Part shown: piece after piece, positions 8,710 through 17,559 of the stretch | Numbering within the stretch: position 1 is the first letter of the stretch | Layout of the letters: each line of letters begins with the position of its first letter | Origin: Mycobacterium shimoidei | GTDB lineage: Bacteria > Actinomycetota > Actinomycetes > Mycobacteriales > Mycobacteriaceae | NCBI GenBank assembly: GCA_002101905.1 | Contig: LQPU01000033.1 | Coordinates: forward strand, 62,001 to 126,000 | Direction of reading: 5' to 3' | Length of the DNA stretch: 64,000 nucleotides | The notes under the pieces: generated by a model | What the model was told of the DNA's origin: nothing | The model's input: the letters and a program-made list of their open reading frames with translations, nothing else | The model's database searches: none | Made by a program: the position numbers and the translations under genes

Positions 8710-9357
8710 GTGGGCGATTCGCTGAATCCGTCGGCGCTGACCCGGATCTCGCAGTGGCTGCGCCCGGACTGGACCAGAACGGTGCTGGCCCGACGAGTTG
8801 CCGCCGCCACACTGGTGATGCTCGCCGGCGTTGCGGCGTTTCGGTCCGATCCCGGCGGTGATCACGCCGAGGTGGTTGTCGCCACCCGCGACCTACACCC
8901 GGGCGCCGCGTTGACGGCCGACGATGTTCGACTCGAAAGACGTTTGGCAGCAAGCATTCCCGACGGCTCCCAAGCCGACCTCGACAGCGTGGTCGGCGCG
9001 ACGCTGACCGGCCCGGCGCGGCGGGGCGAAATACTCACCGACGTGCGCCTGCTGAGCAGCCGGCTGGCCGAGTCGAGCGCCGGGCCCGGCGCGCGGATCG
9101 TGCCGCTGCACCCGGTCGACAGCGCGCTGATCGACATGGTGCGCGCCGGGGATGTCGTCGACGTAATCGCCGCTCCGGAGGCCGACAGCCATGCCGATCC
9201 CCGGATCGTCGCGAGCAATGCCGTCGTCGTGCTGGTCTCGGCGAAGCCGAAAATGCAAGCCGACGACCGGGTGGTGCTGGTAGCCCTACCGTCGGCCGCG
9301 GCGACCGCCCTGGCCGGCGCGGCGCTGGCTCAGCGCATCACCCTCACCTTGCACTAG
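8710..9357 (+). CDS. SAF-domain (CpaB/FlgA-like) membrane-anchored protein
   Basis: The protein has 215 residues. One transmembrane helix near residues 28-46 (VAAATLVMLAGVAAF) is followed by a SAF domain (VVVATRDLHPGAALTADDVRLERR, typical of CpaB/RcpC pilus-assembly and FlgA proteins). An extracytoplasmic domain follows, with the RAGDVVDVIA segment also seen in CpaB. No tad/pilus genes are nearby, so a pilus role is not supported. Synteny corresponds to Rv0990c. It follows the CIRCE-controlled gene by 66 bases and may be co-induced. The start is GTG 8710. Confidence 0.8.
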   Translation: MGDSLNPSALTRISQWLRPDWTRTVLARRVAAATLVMLAGVAAFRSDPGGDHAEVVVATRDLHPGAALTADDVRLERRLAASIPDGSQADLDSVVGATLTGPARRGEILTDVRLLSSRLAESSAGPGARIVPLHPVDSALIDMVRAGDVVDVIAAPEADSHADPRIVASNAVVVLVSAKPKMQADDRVVLVALPSAAATALAGAALAQRITLTLH

Positions 9358-9361
9358 GTTG

Positions 9362-9787
9362 TCAGGCGGCTGCTGGCTGCTCGCTGGCGCAGTACTTGCA
9401 CTTCTGCGCGGCCTCAGGGATGTCGGACATGCATTGCGGGCAGGCCTTTGTCGCCGGCTCCTCACCGAAAACGGTGACGCCGCGGCGTTTCTGAATGTGC
9501 CGGTAGGGCACCACAATCGCGACGTAGACGGTGGCCATGAAGACCAAGAAGTAGATGATGGCCCCGATAAACGACCCGATGTCCAAAAAGGTCGCCTTGT
9601 TGCCTGCGTCGCCGAGCTGCCAGCCCAAACCCAACTTCGTACCCGGCTGTGCGGCCGCGACAAGCGGGTTGATCACATTGTTGGTGAATGCCTCGACCAG
9701 ATTCGAGAATGCCAAGGCCACAACCAGGCCGACGGCCACGGTGATCACGTCACCGCGCATGACGAAATCTCTGAACCCCTTTATCAC
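9362..9787 (-). CDS. mscL: large-conductance mechanosensitive channel with C-terminal zinc ribbon
   Basis: This 141-residue protein has the MscL N-terminal helix and first transmembrane segment (KGFRDFVMRGDVITVAVGLVVALAF) and the second segment (FIGAIIYFLVFMATVYVAIVVPY). After TM2 the usual cytoplasmic helix bundle is replaced by a four-cysteine ribbon: CPQC near residue 115 and CKYC near residue 132. GTG 9787 is chosen because GGGAGG sits nine bases upstream; the TTG at 9796 would touch that ribosome site. The channel releases solutes on hypo-osmotic shock. The zinc ribbon is seen directly; its function is unknown. Confidence 0.9.
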   Translation of the reverse strand: MIKGFRDFVMRGDVITVAVGLVVALAFSNLVEAFTNNVINPLVAAAQPGTKLGLGWQLGDAGNKATFLDIGSFIGAIIYFLVFMATVYVAIVVPYRHIQKRRGVTVFGEEPATKACPQCMSDIPEAAQKCKYCASEQPAAA

Positions 9788-9935
9788 GCGAGCCAACCTC
9801 CCGTCACAGGAATCGTGCGAGCGACGCGGCGCCGCCCGAAAAAGACGCTATGCCGGTTGGGAACCCTGCGCGGGTTTTAAGAGCAATTAGTCACCGAGGT
9901 TTGACCGCATCGTGACTGACGGCCGCAGAGCGCGC

Positions 9936-10028
9936 TCACAAGTGATGCGGTGGCTGGTTCTCCCGGAGCCATCGCTCATGCTCGTCGAGGTCGCGTTCGA
10001 CCTCGCGATCGTCTTCGCGGTCGGTCAA
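9936..10028 (-). CDS. possible 30-residue protein coupled to moaB2
   Basis: A TTG at 10028 overlaps the moaB2 stop (TTGA) and opens a 30-codon frame for a very charged peptide (DREDDREVERDLDEHERWL, then a short Pro/His tail). The composition looks like a protein segment rather than random GC-rich translation, and the overlap mimics translational coupling. It is too short to identify and could also be a frame-shifted tail of moaB2. Confidence 0.35.
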   Translation of the reverse strand: MTDREDDREVERDLDEHERWLRENQPPHHL

Positions 10029-10570
10029 ATTTCCAGACTCGAAAGCTGTCCGATGATGTGGGCCGCCAGCGGATTCAGCGTCGCCATGCCGTCGCGCACC
10101 GCATAGCGCGACCCGGCGAGGTTGACCACCAGCGTGCTGCCGGAGATTCCGGCCAGACCACGCGACAATCCGGCGTCGACAATGCCGGCAGACAACGCCG
10201 ATGCGCGCAATGCCTCAGCGATACCGAGGATTTCGCGATCGAGAATGTCTCGGGTGGCTTCCGGCGTGACATCGCGAGGCGTCACGCCCGTGCCGCCCAC
10301 CGACACCACCAGATCCACCCCGCCGATCACCGCGGTGTTCAGCGCATTGCGGATCTCCACCTCGTCGGCGGCGACGACCACTACCCCGTCGACGAGGAAA
10401 CCCGCCTCGGTGAGCAGCTCGGTGACCAGAGGCCCGCTGTGGTCCTCTTCGTCACCGTGAGCGGTGCGATCGTCGACAACCACGACCAGTGCCCTGCCGA
10501 CCAAGTCCGCACGCTGTTCCATGGTTGCAACGGTATATCTGCGGTCCGACGCGGATCCGGCGTCTCTCAT
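10025..10570 (-). CDS. moaB2: MoaB/Mog-family molybdopterin biosynthesis protein
   Basis: The protein has 181 residues with the MoCF-binding fold: ALVVVVDDRTAHGDEEDHSGPLVTELL, DLVVSVGGTGVTPRDVTPEATRDIL (the GGTGxxxRD motif for molybdopterin) and SALSAGIVDAGLSRGLAGISG. Family members adenylate molybdopterin for molybdenum insertion. ATG 10570 overlaps the pepD stop by one base (TGATG); a GTG at 10573 adds one residue. It is the last clear gene of the mprA-mprB-pepD run, as in M. tuberculosis, and need not be functionally tied to it. Confidence 0.92.
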   Translation of the reverse strand: MRDAGSASDRRYTVATMEQRADLVGRALVVVVDDRTAHGDEEDHSGPLVTELLTEAGFLVDGVVVVAADEVEIRNALNTAVIGGVDLVVSVGGTGVTPRDVTPEATRDILDREILGIAEALRASALSAGIVDAGLSRGLAGISGSTLVVNLAGSRYAVRDGMATLNPLAAHIIGQLSSLEI

Positions 10571-11937
10571 CACTGTTCCGCCTTTCCGAGCGTGACCTGA
10601 ATCGTGCGGCTCTCGCCTGACGGCTCAAGGTAGGTCAGCGTGATCTTCTCCCCGGGTGCCTTGGACCGCACCGCCGCGACCAGACCATCGGCGCTGTTGA
10701 TCGTGCGATCGTTGACCTTGGTGACCACCACACCGCTGGGCAATCCGGCACCGGCCGCCGCGCCGCCCGGAACGACGTCGACGACCTTGGCCCCGTGCGC
10801 CGCCTTGTCGCTGGTGACCTGGACGCCCAGCGAGGCATGTGAGGCCGTCCCATTGCTGATCAGTTCGTCGGCGATGCGCTTGGCCTGGTCGATGGGGATT
10901 GCGAAGCCGAGCCCGATCGAGCCGCTCTGGCTGTCGGTGGAATCACCGCCGAGCGTGGCGATGGCCGAGTTGACGCCGATCAAATCGCCGTTCATGTTGA
11001 CCAGCGCGCCGCCGGAGTTACCCGGGTTGATCGCGGCGTCGGTCTGGATGGCGTCGAGCACGGTGTTCTGGTTGCCGGTATCCCCGGTCGTGGACACCGG
11101 GCGGTTGAGCGCACTGACAATGCCAGTGGTCACGGTTCCCTGCAGGCCCAGCGGCGATCCGACTGCGACCACCGGCTGGCCGACGACCAGATTCGCCGAG
11201 GAGCCCAGGCTGATCGGGGTCAGTCCGGACACCCCCTCGGCCCGCACCACCGCAATGTCGGTGGTGGGGTCGGTTCCGACCACGGTGAACGACGCGGTAC
11301 GCCCCTCGGAAAAGGTCACGGTGGTCTTCGGCTCCCCGCCGGCCCCGGGGAACAGACCGGGCGGCGGACCACCACGGCCCCCGCCGGCGGCGGCCGCGAC
11401 AACGTGGTTGTTGGTCAGGATCAGCCCGTCAGACGACAAGACGATGCCCGAACCCTCCTCGGACTGCCTGCCCAAATCCGTCTCGAGCATCACGACGCTG
11501 GGCACCACCTTGGCGGCCACCTGCTCGACGGTTCCGCCGGGCACATTGGCGGCCGGGATGCTTGGCGCCGGCCCGTTGGCGGTCCTGGTGGGCAAATGAC
11601 TGACGGGCTGGGCGCTGTGCTGAACCACCGACGCCGCGGCCCCGCCGATACCGGCCGAGACGACGGCAATCGCCAGCGCGCCTGCGGTCAATAAGCCTGC
11701 TCGAGAACGCTTTTGGGGCGCAGCAAGCGCATCTGAACCGGCCGGGGTGGGCTGGCCGCTACCGTACGGGGCGAACGGCTGCCGGTATCCCGGCTGCTGC
11801 GCGTAGCGCCAGTCGAACTGCTGGGCATACGCGGGCTGGCTGCCCTGCTCGGAATAGCCTGGCGCGCCAGGCTGATCAGACCCCGGACGGTATCCGGCCT
11901 GCTGCGGCGGTGGCGAATACCGCGGGTGATTCGTCAT
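10570..11937 (-). CDS. pepD: HtrA-like serine protease PepD
   Basis: The protein has 455 residues. A cytoplasmic Pro/Gln/Tyr-rich N-terminus of about 78 residues is followed by one transmembrane helix (80-105). A trypsin-like domain follows with catalytic His178 (TNNHVV), Asp227 (TTDIAVV) and Ser308 (GNSGG), and then a C-terminal PDZ domain from about residue 365. PepD is a DegP/HtrA-type protease and chaperone of the cell envelope. In M. tuberculosis it belongs to the MprAB stress regulon. Here it follows mprB by 51 bases in the same direction and is coupled to moaB2. Confidence 0.95.
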   Translation of the reverse strand: MTNHPRYSPPPQQAGYRPGSDQPGAPGYSEQGSQPAYAQQFDWRYAQQPGYRQPFAPYGSGQPTPAGSDALAAPQKRSRAGLLTAGALAIAVVSAGIGGAAASVVQHSAQPVSHLPTRTANGPAPSIPAANVPGGTVEQVAAKVVPSVVMLETDLGRQSEEGSGIVLSSDGLILTNNHVVAAAAGGGRGGPPPGLFPGAGGEPKTTVTFSEGRTASFTVVGTDPTTDIAVVRAEGVSGLTPISLGSSANLVVGQPVVAVGSPLGLQGTVTTGIVSALNRPVSTTGDTGNQNTVLDAIQTDAAINPGNSGGALVNMNGDLIGVNSAIATLGGDSTDSQSGSIGLGFAIPIDQAKRIADELISNGTASHASLGVQVTSDKAAHGAKVVDVVPGGAAAGAGLPSGVVVTKVNDRTINSADGLVAAVRSKAPGEKITLTYLEPSGESRTIQVTLGKAEQ

Positions 11938-11988
11938 ACGCTAAATCGCTCTTCCTGTGCAACGTGCTGGCGGGGCAGTGATCGCAAA

Positions 11989-13485
11989 CTACCTTGCCTG
12001 CGTGGACTGAGATTCCTCTGAGATAACGTTCGTCGCTGCTGAGGAGTTTCCCGGTTTTTCCGCATCGCTAACATCGGCCTGCGGCGCAAGCTGTCCGGGC
12101 AGCAATACGTACATCGACGTGCCCGGCGGCTGGCCTCCGGGCACGGTGTCTTCAACGCGAAGGGCACCACCGTGATTGAGCACCACCTGTTTGACGATCG
12201 CGAGCCCTAGTCCCGACCCGGGCATCGCCCGCGCCGCCGTCGAGCGGAAGAAGCGTTCGAACACCAGCTCACGCTCATGCGGGGAGATGCCGGGCCCATA
12301 ATCGGAGACCACCAGTTCGGCGTGGGCCGGATCGAGCTGGGTCATGCGGACCCGGACAGTCTCGCCCGACGGGCTCCACTTGGCCGCGTTGTCCAGCAGG
12401 TTCAGCACCGCTCGCGACAAGCCGGCGGCGTCGCCGTAGACCATCCACGGAATCACCTGAACGTCGAACTCCACGTCGTTGCGGCGGCGGCGGACCCGCT
12501 CCAGGCAGCGATCGATCACCTCGGACATGTCGACCGGCTCGTGCACTACCTCGGCGGCGTCCTCTCGGGTGAGGTCCACCAGATCACCCACCAGCGTGGA
12601 CAATTCTTCGATCTGCCCGATCACGTCGGCGCGCAGATCATTCATTTCCTGCTCGGGTATCGGCGGCGCCCCCGGGGCCGACGAGGCCATCAGCAGTTCG
12701 ACATTGGTGCGCAGCGATGTCAGCGGGGTTTTAAGTTCGTGCCCGGCGTCGGCGACCAACCGGGCCTGCCGCTCCCGTGAGTCGGCCAGTGCGCGCAGCA
12801 TCAAATTGAAGGCCTCGGTGAGGCGGGCCAGCTCGTCGCTGCCGGTCACCGGGATGGGCCGAAGGTCGTCGGTGCGCGCCACGTGCTCGGCCGCTTCGGT
12901 GAGTTTGGCCACCGGGCGCAGCCCGGCTCGGGTGACCATCCCGCCGGCCACTGCGGCCACCACCACACCGACCCCGCCGACGGCCAAAAGCACCCAGCGC
13001 AGTTTCGTCATCACCGCGTCGGTGGGCTCCAGGCTCTTGGAGAGCAGCAGCGAGCTGCCGTTGGGCAAATGAATGGCCAGCACGCGCTGGCCGTTGGCGG
13101 TACGCCGCGACATGAACAACTCTCCGCGGATGACCGCCTTTTCCTGCTGGCCGACCGGCAACCGCTGTCCAGTCTGGTTGGCGGTGTAAACGAATCGGCC
13201 GGGGTTGATCAGCATCGCGTTGACGTCCGAGTACGCGGTGCCCTCGATGGCTTTGCCGGGATCGGCCGCCAACGATCCGCTCGCGATCAGCAGCTGTGCC
13301 CTGCTTTGCAGCTGGTTGTCGATGTCCTTGTACAGCGCCGCCGAAACCACCGCGTACACAGCGACGGACATCAGCACGACGACCATCGCGACCATGGACA
13401 TCGCCAGCAGCATCACCCGCCACCGCAGCGACAACGACGTGGTCGCCCGCAGTGGAGCTCGACGCCGCATGCGCAGCCAGGACAT
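11989..13485 (-). CDS. mprB: sensor histidine kinase MprB
   Basis: This 498-residue membrane kinase has TM1 at about 22-48, an extracytoplasmic sensor loop of about 110 residues and TM2 at about 163-185. A HAMP domain, the phospho-acceptor His249 in AGHELKTPL, and an HATPase domain with N, G1 and G2 boxes (NLLDNAAKW, DYGPGIS, GSGLGLAIV) follow. MprB senses envelope stress and phosphorylates MprA. Its ATG overlaps the mprA stop by one base (TAATG), so the pair is coupled. Confidence 0.96.
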   Translation of the reverse strand: MSWLRMRRRAPLRATTSLSLRWRVMLLAMSMVAMVVVLMSVAVYAVVSAALYKDIDNQLQSRAQLLIASGSLAADPGKAIEGTAYSDVNAMLINPGRFVYTANQTGQRLPVGQQEKAVIRGELFMSRRTANGQRVLAIHLPNGSSLLLSKSLEPTDAVMTKLRWVLLAVGGVGVVVAAVAGGMVTRAGLRPVAKLTEAAEHVARTDDLRPIPVTGSDELARLTEAFNLMLRALADSRERQARLVADAGHELKTPLTSLRTNVELLMASSAPGAPPIPEQEMNDLRADVIGQIEELSTLVGDLVDLTREDAAEVVHEPVDMSEVIDRCLERVRRRRNDVEFDVQVIPWMVYGDAAGLSRAVLNLLDNAAKWSPSGETVRVRMTQLDPAHAELVVSDYGPGISPHERELVFERFFRSTAARAMPGSGLGLAIVKQVVLNHGGALRVEDTVPGGQPPGTSMYVLLPGQLAPQADVSDAEKPGNSSAATNVISEESQSTQAR

Positions 13486-14171
13486 TAGGGAGGAGTTTCG
13501 CGGAGCACGTAACCCACTCCGCGCACGGTGTGGATCAGCCGCGGCTCTCCTTCGGCTTCGGTCTTGCGGCGCAGATACCCGACGTACACCTCAAGCGCAT
13601 TGCCCGAGGTGGGGAAATCGAATCCCCACACCTCTTCGAGGATGCGGCTGCGGGACAGCACTCGCCGTGGGTTGGCGATCAGCATTTCCAGCAGCGCGAA
13701 TTCGGTGCGCGTCAGGCTGATCTGACGTTGGCCACGGGTGACTTCCCGGGTCAACGGGTCCAAGGTGAGGTCGGCGAAAGTCATGGCCACCGACTCGCCG
13801 TTGTCTTCGGGCTGGGTGCGGCGCAACAACGCCCGCAGCCGGGCCAACAGCTCTTCCAGCGCGAACGGTTTGGGCAGATAGTCGTCGGCGCCGGCGTCCA
13901 GGCCGGCCACCCGCTCGGAGATCGCATCGCGCGCAGTCAACACCAGAATCGGCAGGTCATCGCCGGTGCTGCGCAGCTGGCGGCACACTTCCAGACCGTC
14001 CAGCTTGGGCATCATGACGTCCAGGACCAGGGCGTCGGGCCGGTCGATGCTGATCATCTCCAGCGCCTCGACGCCGTCCTGGGCCAACGCCACCGAGTAC
14101 CCATTGAAAGACAGCGAGCGGCGCAGCGAGTCCCGCACCGCACGATCGTCGTCAACGACAAGAATTCGCAC
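13485..14171 (-). CDS. mprA: response regulator MprA
   Basis: This is a 228-residue OmpR-type regulator. The receiver domain has the acidic pocket (VVDDD, residues 6-10) and phospho-acceptor Asp51 (LVLDVMMP). The Trans_Reg_C winged helix includes [16 protein letters not shown] and [11 protein letters not shown]. MprA controls envelope stress and persistence genes, including sigE, sigB and pepD in M. tuberculosis. A direct-repeat box upstream (14193-14211) suggests autoregulation. Confidence 0.96.
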   Translation of the reverse strand: MRILVVDDDRAVRDSLRRSLSFNGYSVALAQDGVEALEMISIDRPDALVLDVMMPKLDGLEVCRQLRSTGDDLPILVLTARDAISERVAGLDAGADDYLPKPFALEELLARLRALLRRTQPEDNGESVAMTFADLTLDPLTREVTRGQRQISLTRTEFALLEMLIANPRRVLSRSRILEEVWGFDFPTSGNALEVYVGYLRRKTEAEGEPRLIHTVRGVGYVLRETPP

Positions 14172-14192
14172 GAGTACAGTCTCGTCTAATCG

Positions 14193-14211
14193 CCTGAGAG
14201 TTACCTAAGAA
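14193..14211 (-). promoter_or_regulatory. candidate MprA box
   Basis: On the minus strand TTCTTAGG-TAA-CTCTCAGG gives two related 8-bp direct repeats separated by three bases, about 22 bases ahead of the mprA start. MprA is known to bind two loosely conserved 8-bp direct repeats with a spacer of two to three bases, including one upstream of its own gene. The match is by eye. Confidence 0.6.
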
Positions 14212-14270
14212 ATACCCAGTAGAGCCTTGGTGACCAGCCACGATGCCCACGCTCGGGCGGGCGGGTCGGC

Positions 14271-14444
14271 TCAGCGTCGATCGAAGTCGATGAGACCCAG
14301 CCGGGCCGCTTTGAGCAACCGGCGCGGCACCTTGTGCCGCTGCCCGGCCACCGTCACGCCCACCAGTTCGGGCTTGGCGGCCTTCCACTGCGCGCGCCGA
14401 CTGCGGGTGTTCGCGCGCGACATCCTGCGCTTGGGCACAGCCAT
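14271..14444 (-). CDS. rpmF: 50S ribosomal protein L32
   Basis: This 57-residue basic protein starts [20 protein letters not shown] and ends GLIDFDRR, which is the mycobacterial L32 pattern and exact family length. It lacks the zinc-binding cysteines of the C+ form (no CxxC), so it is a zinc-independent L32. Ribosome site AGGAG lies upstream of ATG 14444. It stands alone between mprA and the carboxylase operon, as in M. tuberculosis. Confidence 0.95.
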   Translation of the reverse strand: MAVPKRRMSRANTRSRRAQWKAAKPELVGVTVAGQRHKVPRRLLKAARLGLIDFDRR

Positions 14445-14590
14445 AATCGAGCCTTACTCCTGGTAGGGGGGCCGCCGCGGTAGAGGTCGACGGCGACAAG
14501 TTGGTTCACAGAATAGTCGGTGATCTGGCGGCTCCAAAATCGGGCAGCCCAGCCCGCGCGATGGCCGCTCACCTGCCCGAGGGGGCATCC

Positions 14591-14621
14591 TTGACGTGGC
14601 ACCGGCGGCACCCGCTAACCT
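14591..14621 (+). promoter_or_regulatory. candidate promoter of the acyl-CoA carboxylase operon
   Basis: TTGACG, then 19 bases, then TAACCT resembles a SigA-type promoter ahead of the AtuA-like gene. The -10 overlaps an AACC-TACC-GGTT symmetric element that could be an operator. It is an assignment by eye. Confidence 0.4.
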
Positions 14622-14667
14622 ACCGGTTGGTCGGGGCGCTGAGGGTGCGCCTAGATGGAGGACGCGT

Positions 14668-16365
14668 ATGAAACCCCCAGTTCGCATTGGGAACTGCTCG
14701 GGGTTCTATGGCGACCGACTCTCGGCGATGCGCGAGATGCTCACCGGCGGCGAGCTGGACTACCTCACCGGCGATTACCTCGCCGAGCTGACCATGCTCA
14801 TCTTGGGCCGCGACCGGATGAAGCATCCCGAGCGCGGCTACGCCAAGACGTTCCTCACTCAGCTCGAGGAGTGCCTGGGACTGGCCCACGACCGCGGCGT
14901 GCGCATCGTCGCCAACGCGGGCGGGCTCAACCCTGCCGGTCTGGCCGACGCGGTGCGCTCGCTGGCCGAGCGGCTGGGCGTCCCGACGCGGGTGGCACAC
15001 GTCGAAGGCGACGACCTCACATCTCGCGCCCAGGAGTTGGGGCTGGGCACCCCGTTGACGGCCAACGCCTACCTGGGCGCCTGGGGCATCGTCGACTGCC
15101 TTGCTGCCGGCGCCGACGTCGTCGTCACCGGACGGGTGACGGACGCGTCGGTGATTGTCGGTCCGGCGGCCGCGCACTTCGGCTGGGGGCGCACCGATTA
15201 CGACCAACTTGCCGGCGCCGTCGTCGCCGGGCACGTCATCGAATGCGGCGTGCAGGCCACCGGCGGCAACTACGCCTTCTTCACCGAGGTGCCCGATCTG
15301 ACCTACGCCGGGTTCCCGCTCGCCGAAATCCACCCCGACGGTTCCTCGGTGATCACCAAACACCCCGGGACGGGAGGTCTGGTCAGCATCGGCACGGTCA
15401 CCGCGCAGCTGCTCTACGAGGTCACCGGGGCCCGCTACGCCAACCCCGACGTCACCGCCCGGATGGACACCATCGAGCTGTCTGATGATGGCCCGGACCG
15501 GGTGCGAATCAGCGGCGTGGTCGGCGAACCGCCACCGCCGACGCTGAAAGTTTCGTTGAACAGCATCGGTGGTTTCCGCAACACGATGACGTTCGTGTTG
15601 ACCGGCTTGGACATCGAAGCGAAAGCTGAGTTGGTGCGCCGGCAACTGGAATCGAGCCTGACCGCCAAGCCAGCCGAAATGCAGTGGACGCTGGCTCGTA
15701 CCGACCATCCCGACGCCGGCACCGAAGAAGCGGCCAGCGCGCTGCTGCGCTGCGTGGTCCGCGACCCGGACCCCGCCAACGTCGGCCGCCAATTCTCCTC
15801 GGCAGCAGTCGAACTCGCGCTGGCCAGCTATCCCGGATTCACTGTCACCGCCCCGCCCGGCGAGGGCCAGGTCTACGGAGTGTTCACTCCCGCATACGTC
15901 GACGCGGACAAGGTGGCCCACATTGCCGTACACGACGATGGGACCCGCACCGAGATTCCCTGTGCCAGTGACACTTTAGAGCTCGCGCCGGCTGACCCTC
16001 CTGAGCTGCCCGAGCCGCTGCCGGCCGGACCGACCCGGCGCGCACCGCTGGGCCTGGTGGCGGGCGCCCGCAGCGGCGACAAAGGCGGTTCGGCCAACGT
16101 CGGCGTCTGGGTGCGCACCGACGAACAGTGGCGCTGGCTGGTCCACACCTTGACCGTCGACGCGCTCAAGACGCTGCTGCCCGAGACCGCGGACCTGCCC
16201 GTCACCCGTCATGTGCTGCCCAACCTGCGCGCGGTCAACTTCGTCATCGATGACATCCTGGGCCAGGGGGTGGCCTACCAAGCCCGCTTCGATCCGCAGG
16301 CCAAGGGGCTGGGCGAATGGCTGCGCAGCCGTCATGTCGATATCCCGGAAAGGCTGCTGCCGTGA
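14668..16365 (+). CDS. AtuA-like protein (DUF1446 family)
   Basis: This 565-residue protein opens with VRIGNCSGFYGDRLSAM and contains GRVTDASVIVGPAAAHFGW, CGVQATGGNYAFF and a C-terminal GARSGDKGGSANVGVW block. These are all hallmarks of the acyclic-terpene-utilisation AtuA/DUF1446 family. AtuA is essential for citronellol and geraniol catabolism in Pseudomonas, but its reaction is unknown. ATG 14668 has GGAG at short spacing. It leads a six-gene operon with two acyl-CoA dehydrogenases, both subunits of a biotin carboxylase and an enoyl-CoA hydratase, and it overlaps fadE13 by GTGA. That context is why I link it to branched or isoprenoid acyl-CoA breakdown. Confidence 0.85.
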   Translation: MKPPVRIGNCSGFYGDRLSAMREMLTGGELDYLTGDYLAELTMLILGRDRMKHPERGYAKTFLTQLEECLGLAHDRGVRIVANAGGLNPAGLADAVRSLAERLGVPTRVAHVEGDDLTSRAQELGLGTPLTANAYLGAWGIVDCLAAGADVVVTGRVTDASVIVGPAAAHFGWGRTDYDQLAGAVVAGHVIECGVQATGGNYAFFTEVPDLTYAGFPLAEIHPDGSSVITKHPGTGGLVSIGTVTAQLLYEVTGARYANPDVTARMDTIELSDDGPDRVRISGVVGEPPPPTLKVSLNSIGGFRNTMTFVLTGLDIEAKAELVRRQLESSLTAKPAEMQWTLARTDHPDAGTEEAASALLRCVVRDPDPANVGRQFSSAAVELALASYPGFTVTAPPGEGQVYGVFTPAYVDADKVAHIAVHDDGTRTEIPCASDTLELAPADPPELPEPLPAGPTRRAPLGLVAGARSGDKGGSANVGVWVRTDEQWRWLVHTLTVDALKTLLPETADLPVTRHVLPNLRAVNFVIDDILGQGVAYQARFDPQAKGLGEWLRSRHVDIPERLLP

Positions 16366-17510
16366 GTATTTGGACCACGCCCGAGCGCGACCAGCTCCGC
16401 AAGACGGTGCGCTCGTTCGCCGAGCGGGAAATCCTCCCCCACGTCGATGAGTGGGAGCGGGCCGGCGAGCTGCCGCGCGAGCTGCACCGGCGCGCGGGCG
16501 AGGCCGGGCTCTTGGGAGCGAGCTTTCCCGAAGCGGTCGGTGGTGGCGGCGGCGACGGCGCCGACGCGGTGATCATCTGCGAGGAGTTGCACGAAGCCGG
16601 TGTGCCCGGCGGGGTGTTCGCGTCACTGTTCACCTCCGGCATCGCGGTGCCGCACATGGCGGCGTCCGGCGACCAGCGGCTCATCGACGCGTTCGTGCGT
16701 CCGACGCTGGCCGGTGAGAAGATCGGCGCGCTGGCCATCACCGAACCCGGCGGCGGATCGGACGTCGGTCATCTTCGCACCACGGCGGGCCGCGACGGCG
16801 ACCACTACGTGGTCAACGGCGCCAAGACCTACATCACCTCCGGGGTGCGCGCCGACTACGTCGTGACCGCGGTGCGCACCGGCGGCCCCGGTGCGGCCGG
16901 GGTGTCCTTGCTGGTGGTGGAGAAAGGCACGCCCGGTTTTGAAGTCACCCGCAAACTGGACAAGATGGGTTGGCGCTCTTCGGATACCGCCGAGCTGGCC
17001 TATACCGACGCCCGGGTGCCGGTGGCCAATCTGGTCGGCGTCGAGAACACAGGTTTCGCGCAGATCGCTGCCGCTTTTGTTTCTGAACGCATCGGGCTTG
17101 CCGCGCAGGCATATTCGAGTGCACAGCGTTGCCTGGACCTGACGGTTCAGTGGTGTCGCGACCGCGAAACGTTCGGCCAGCCGCTCATCAGGCGCCAGGC
17201 CGTGCAGAACACCCTGGCCGAGATGGCCCGGCGGATCGACGTCGCCCGGGTGTATTCGCGCAACGTAGTGGAACGCCAGCTCGCCGGGGAGACCAACCTC
17301 ATCGCGCAGGTGTGCTTCGCCAAGAACACCGCGGTAAAGGCCGGCGAATGGGTTGCCCACCAAGCCGTTCAGCTGTTCGGCGGCATGGGTTACATGACTG
17401 AGTCCGAAGTCGAGCGCCAGTATCGCGATATGCGCATCCTGGGCATCGGCGGTGGAACGACCGAAATCCTGACGTCATTGGCCGCCAAAACCCTGGGATA
17501 CCAAGCATGA
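16362..17510 (+). CDS. fadE13: acyl-CoA dehydrogenase FadE13-like
   Basis: The protein has 382 residues with the acyl-CoA dehydrogenase signature ALAITEPGGGSDVGHLRTTA, the second FAD segment DRETFGQPLIRRQAVQN, and QLFGGMGYMTESEVERQYRDMRI with GGGTTEI near the C-terminus. It would introduce a 2,3 double bond into an acyl-CoA, using FAD. Synteny and length match FadE13 (Rv0975c). GTG 16362 overlaps the stop of the AtuA-like gene by four bases. The catalytic base cannot be placed with certainty without an alignment. Confidence 0.92.
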   Translation: MSIWTTPERDQLRKTVRSFAEREILPHVDEWERAGELPRELHRRAGEAGLLGASFPEAVGGGGGDGADAVIICEELHEAGVPGGVFASLFTSGIAVPHMAASGDQRLIDAFVRPTLAGEKIGALAITEPGGGSDVGHLRTTAGRDGDHYVVNGAKTYITSGVRADYVVTAVRTGGPGAAGVSLLVVEKGTPGFEVTRKLDKMGWRSSDTAELAYTDARVPVANLVGVENTGFAQIAAAFVSERIGLAAQAYSSAQRCLDLTVQWCRDRETFGQPLIRRQAVQNTLAEMARRIDVARVYSRNVVERQLAGETNLIAQVCFAKNTAVKAGEWVAHQAVQLFGGMGYMTESEVERQYRDMRILGIGGGTTEILTSLAAKTLGYQA

Positions 17511-17559
17511 TTACACCGCCTCCTCCTCATCGCTCCGCTCTGCATCGTCGGTGGTGGCC

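Noticed and set aside
9863..9877. A short hairpin AACCC-N5-GGGTT followed by TT upstream of mscL.
   Set aside because: Only five base pairs with a weak T-stretch, and it is not placed after any gene on the plus strand.
9912..10106. A 64-codon plus-strand frame between mscL and moaB2.
   Set aside because: It runs antisense into moaB2 and shows no family pattern or ribosome site; the minus-strand 30-codon frame looks better.
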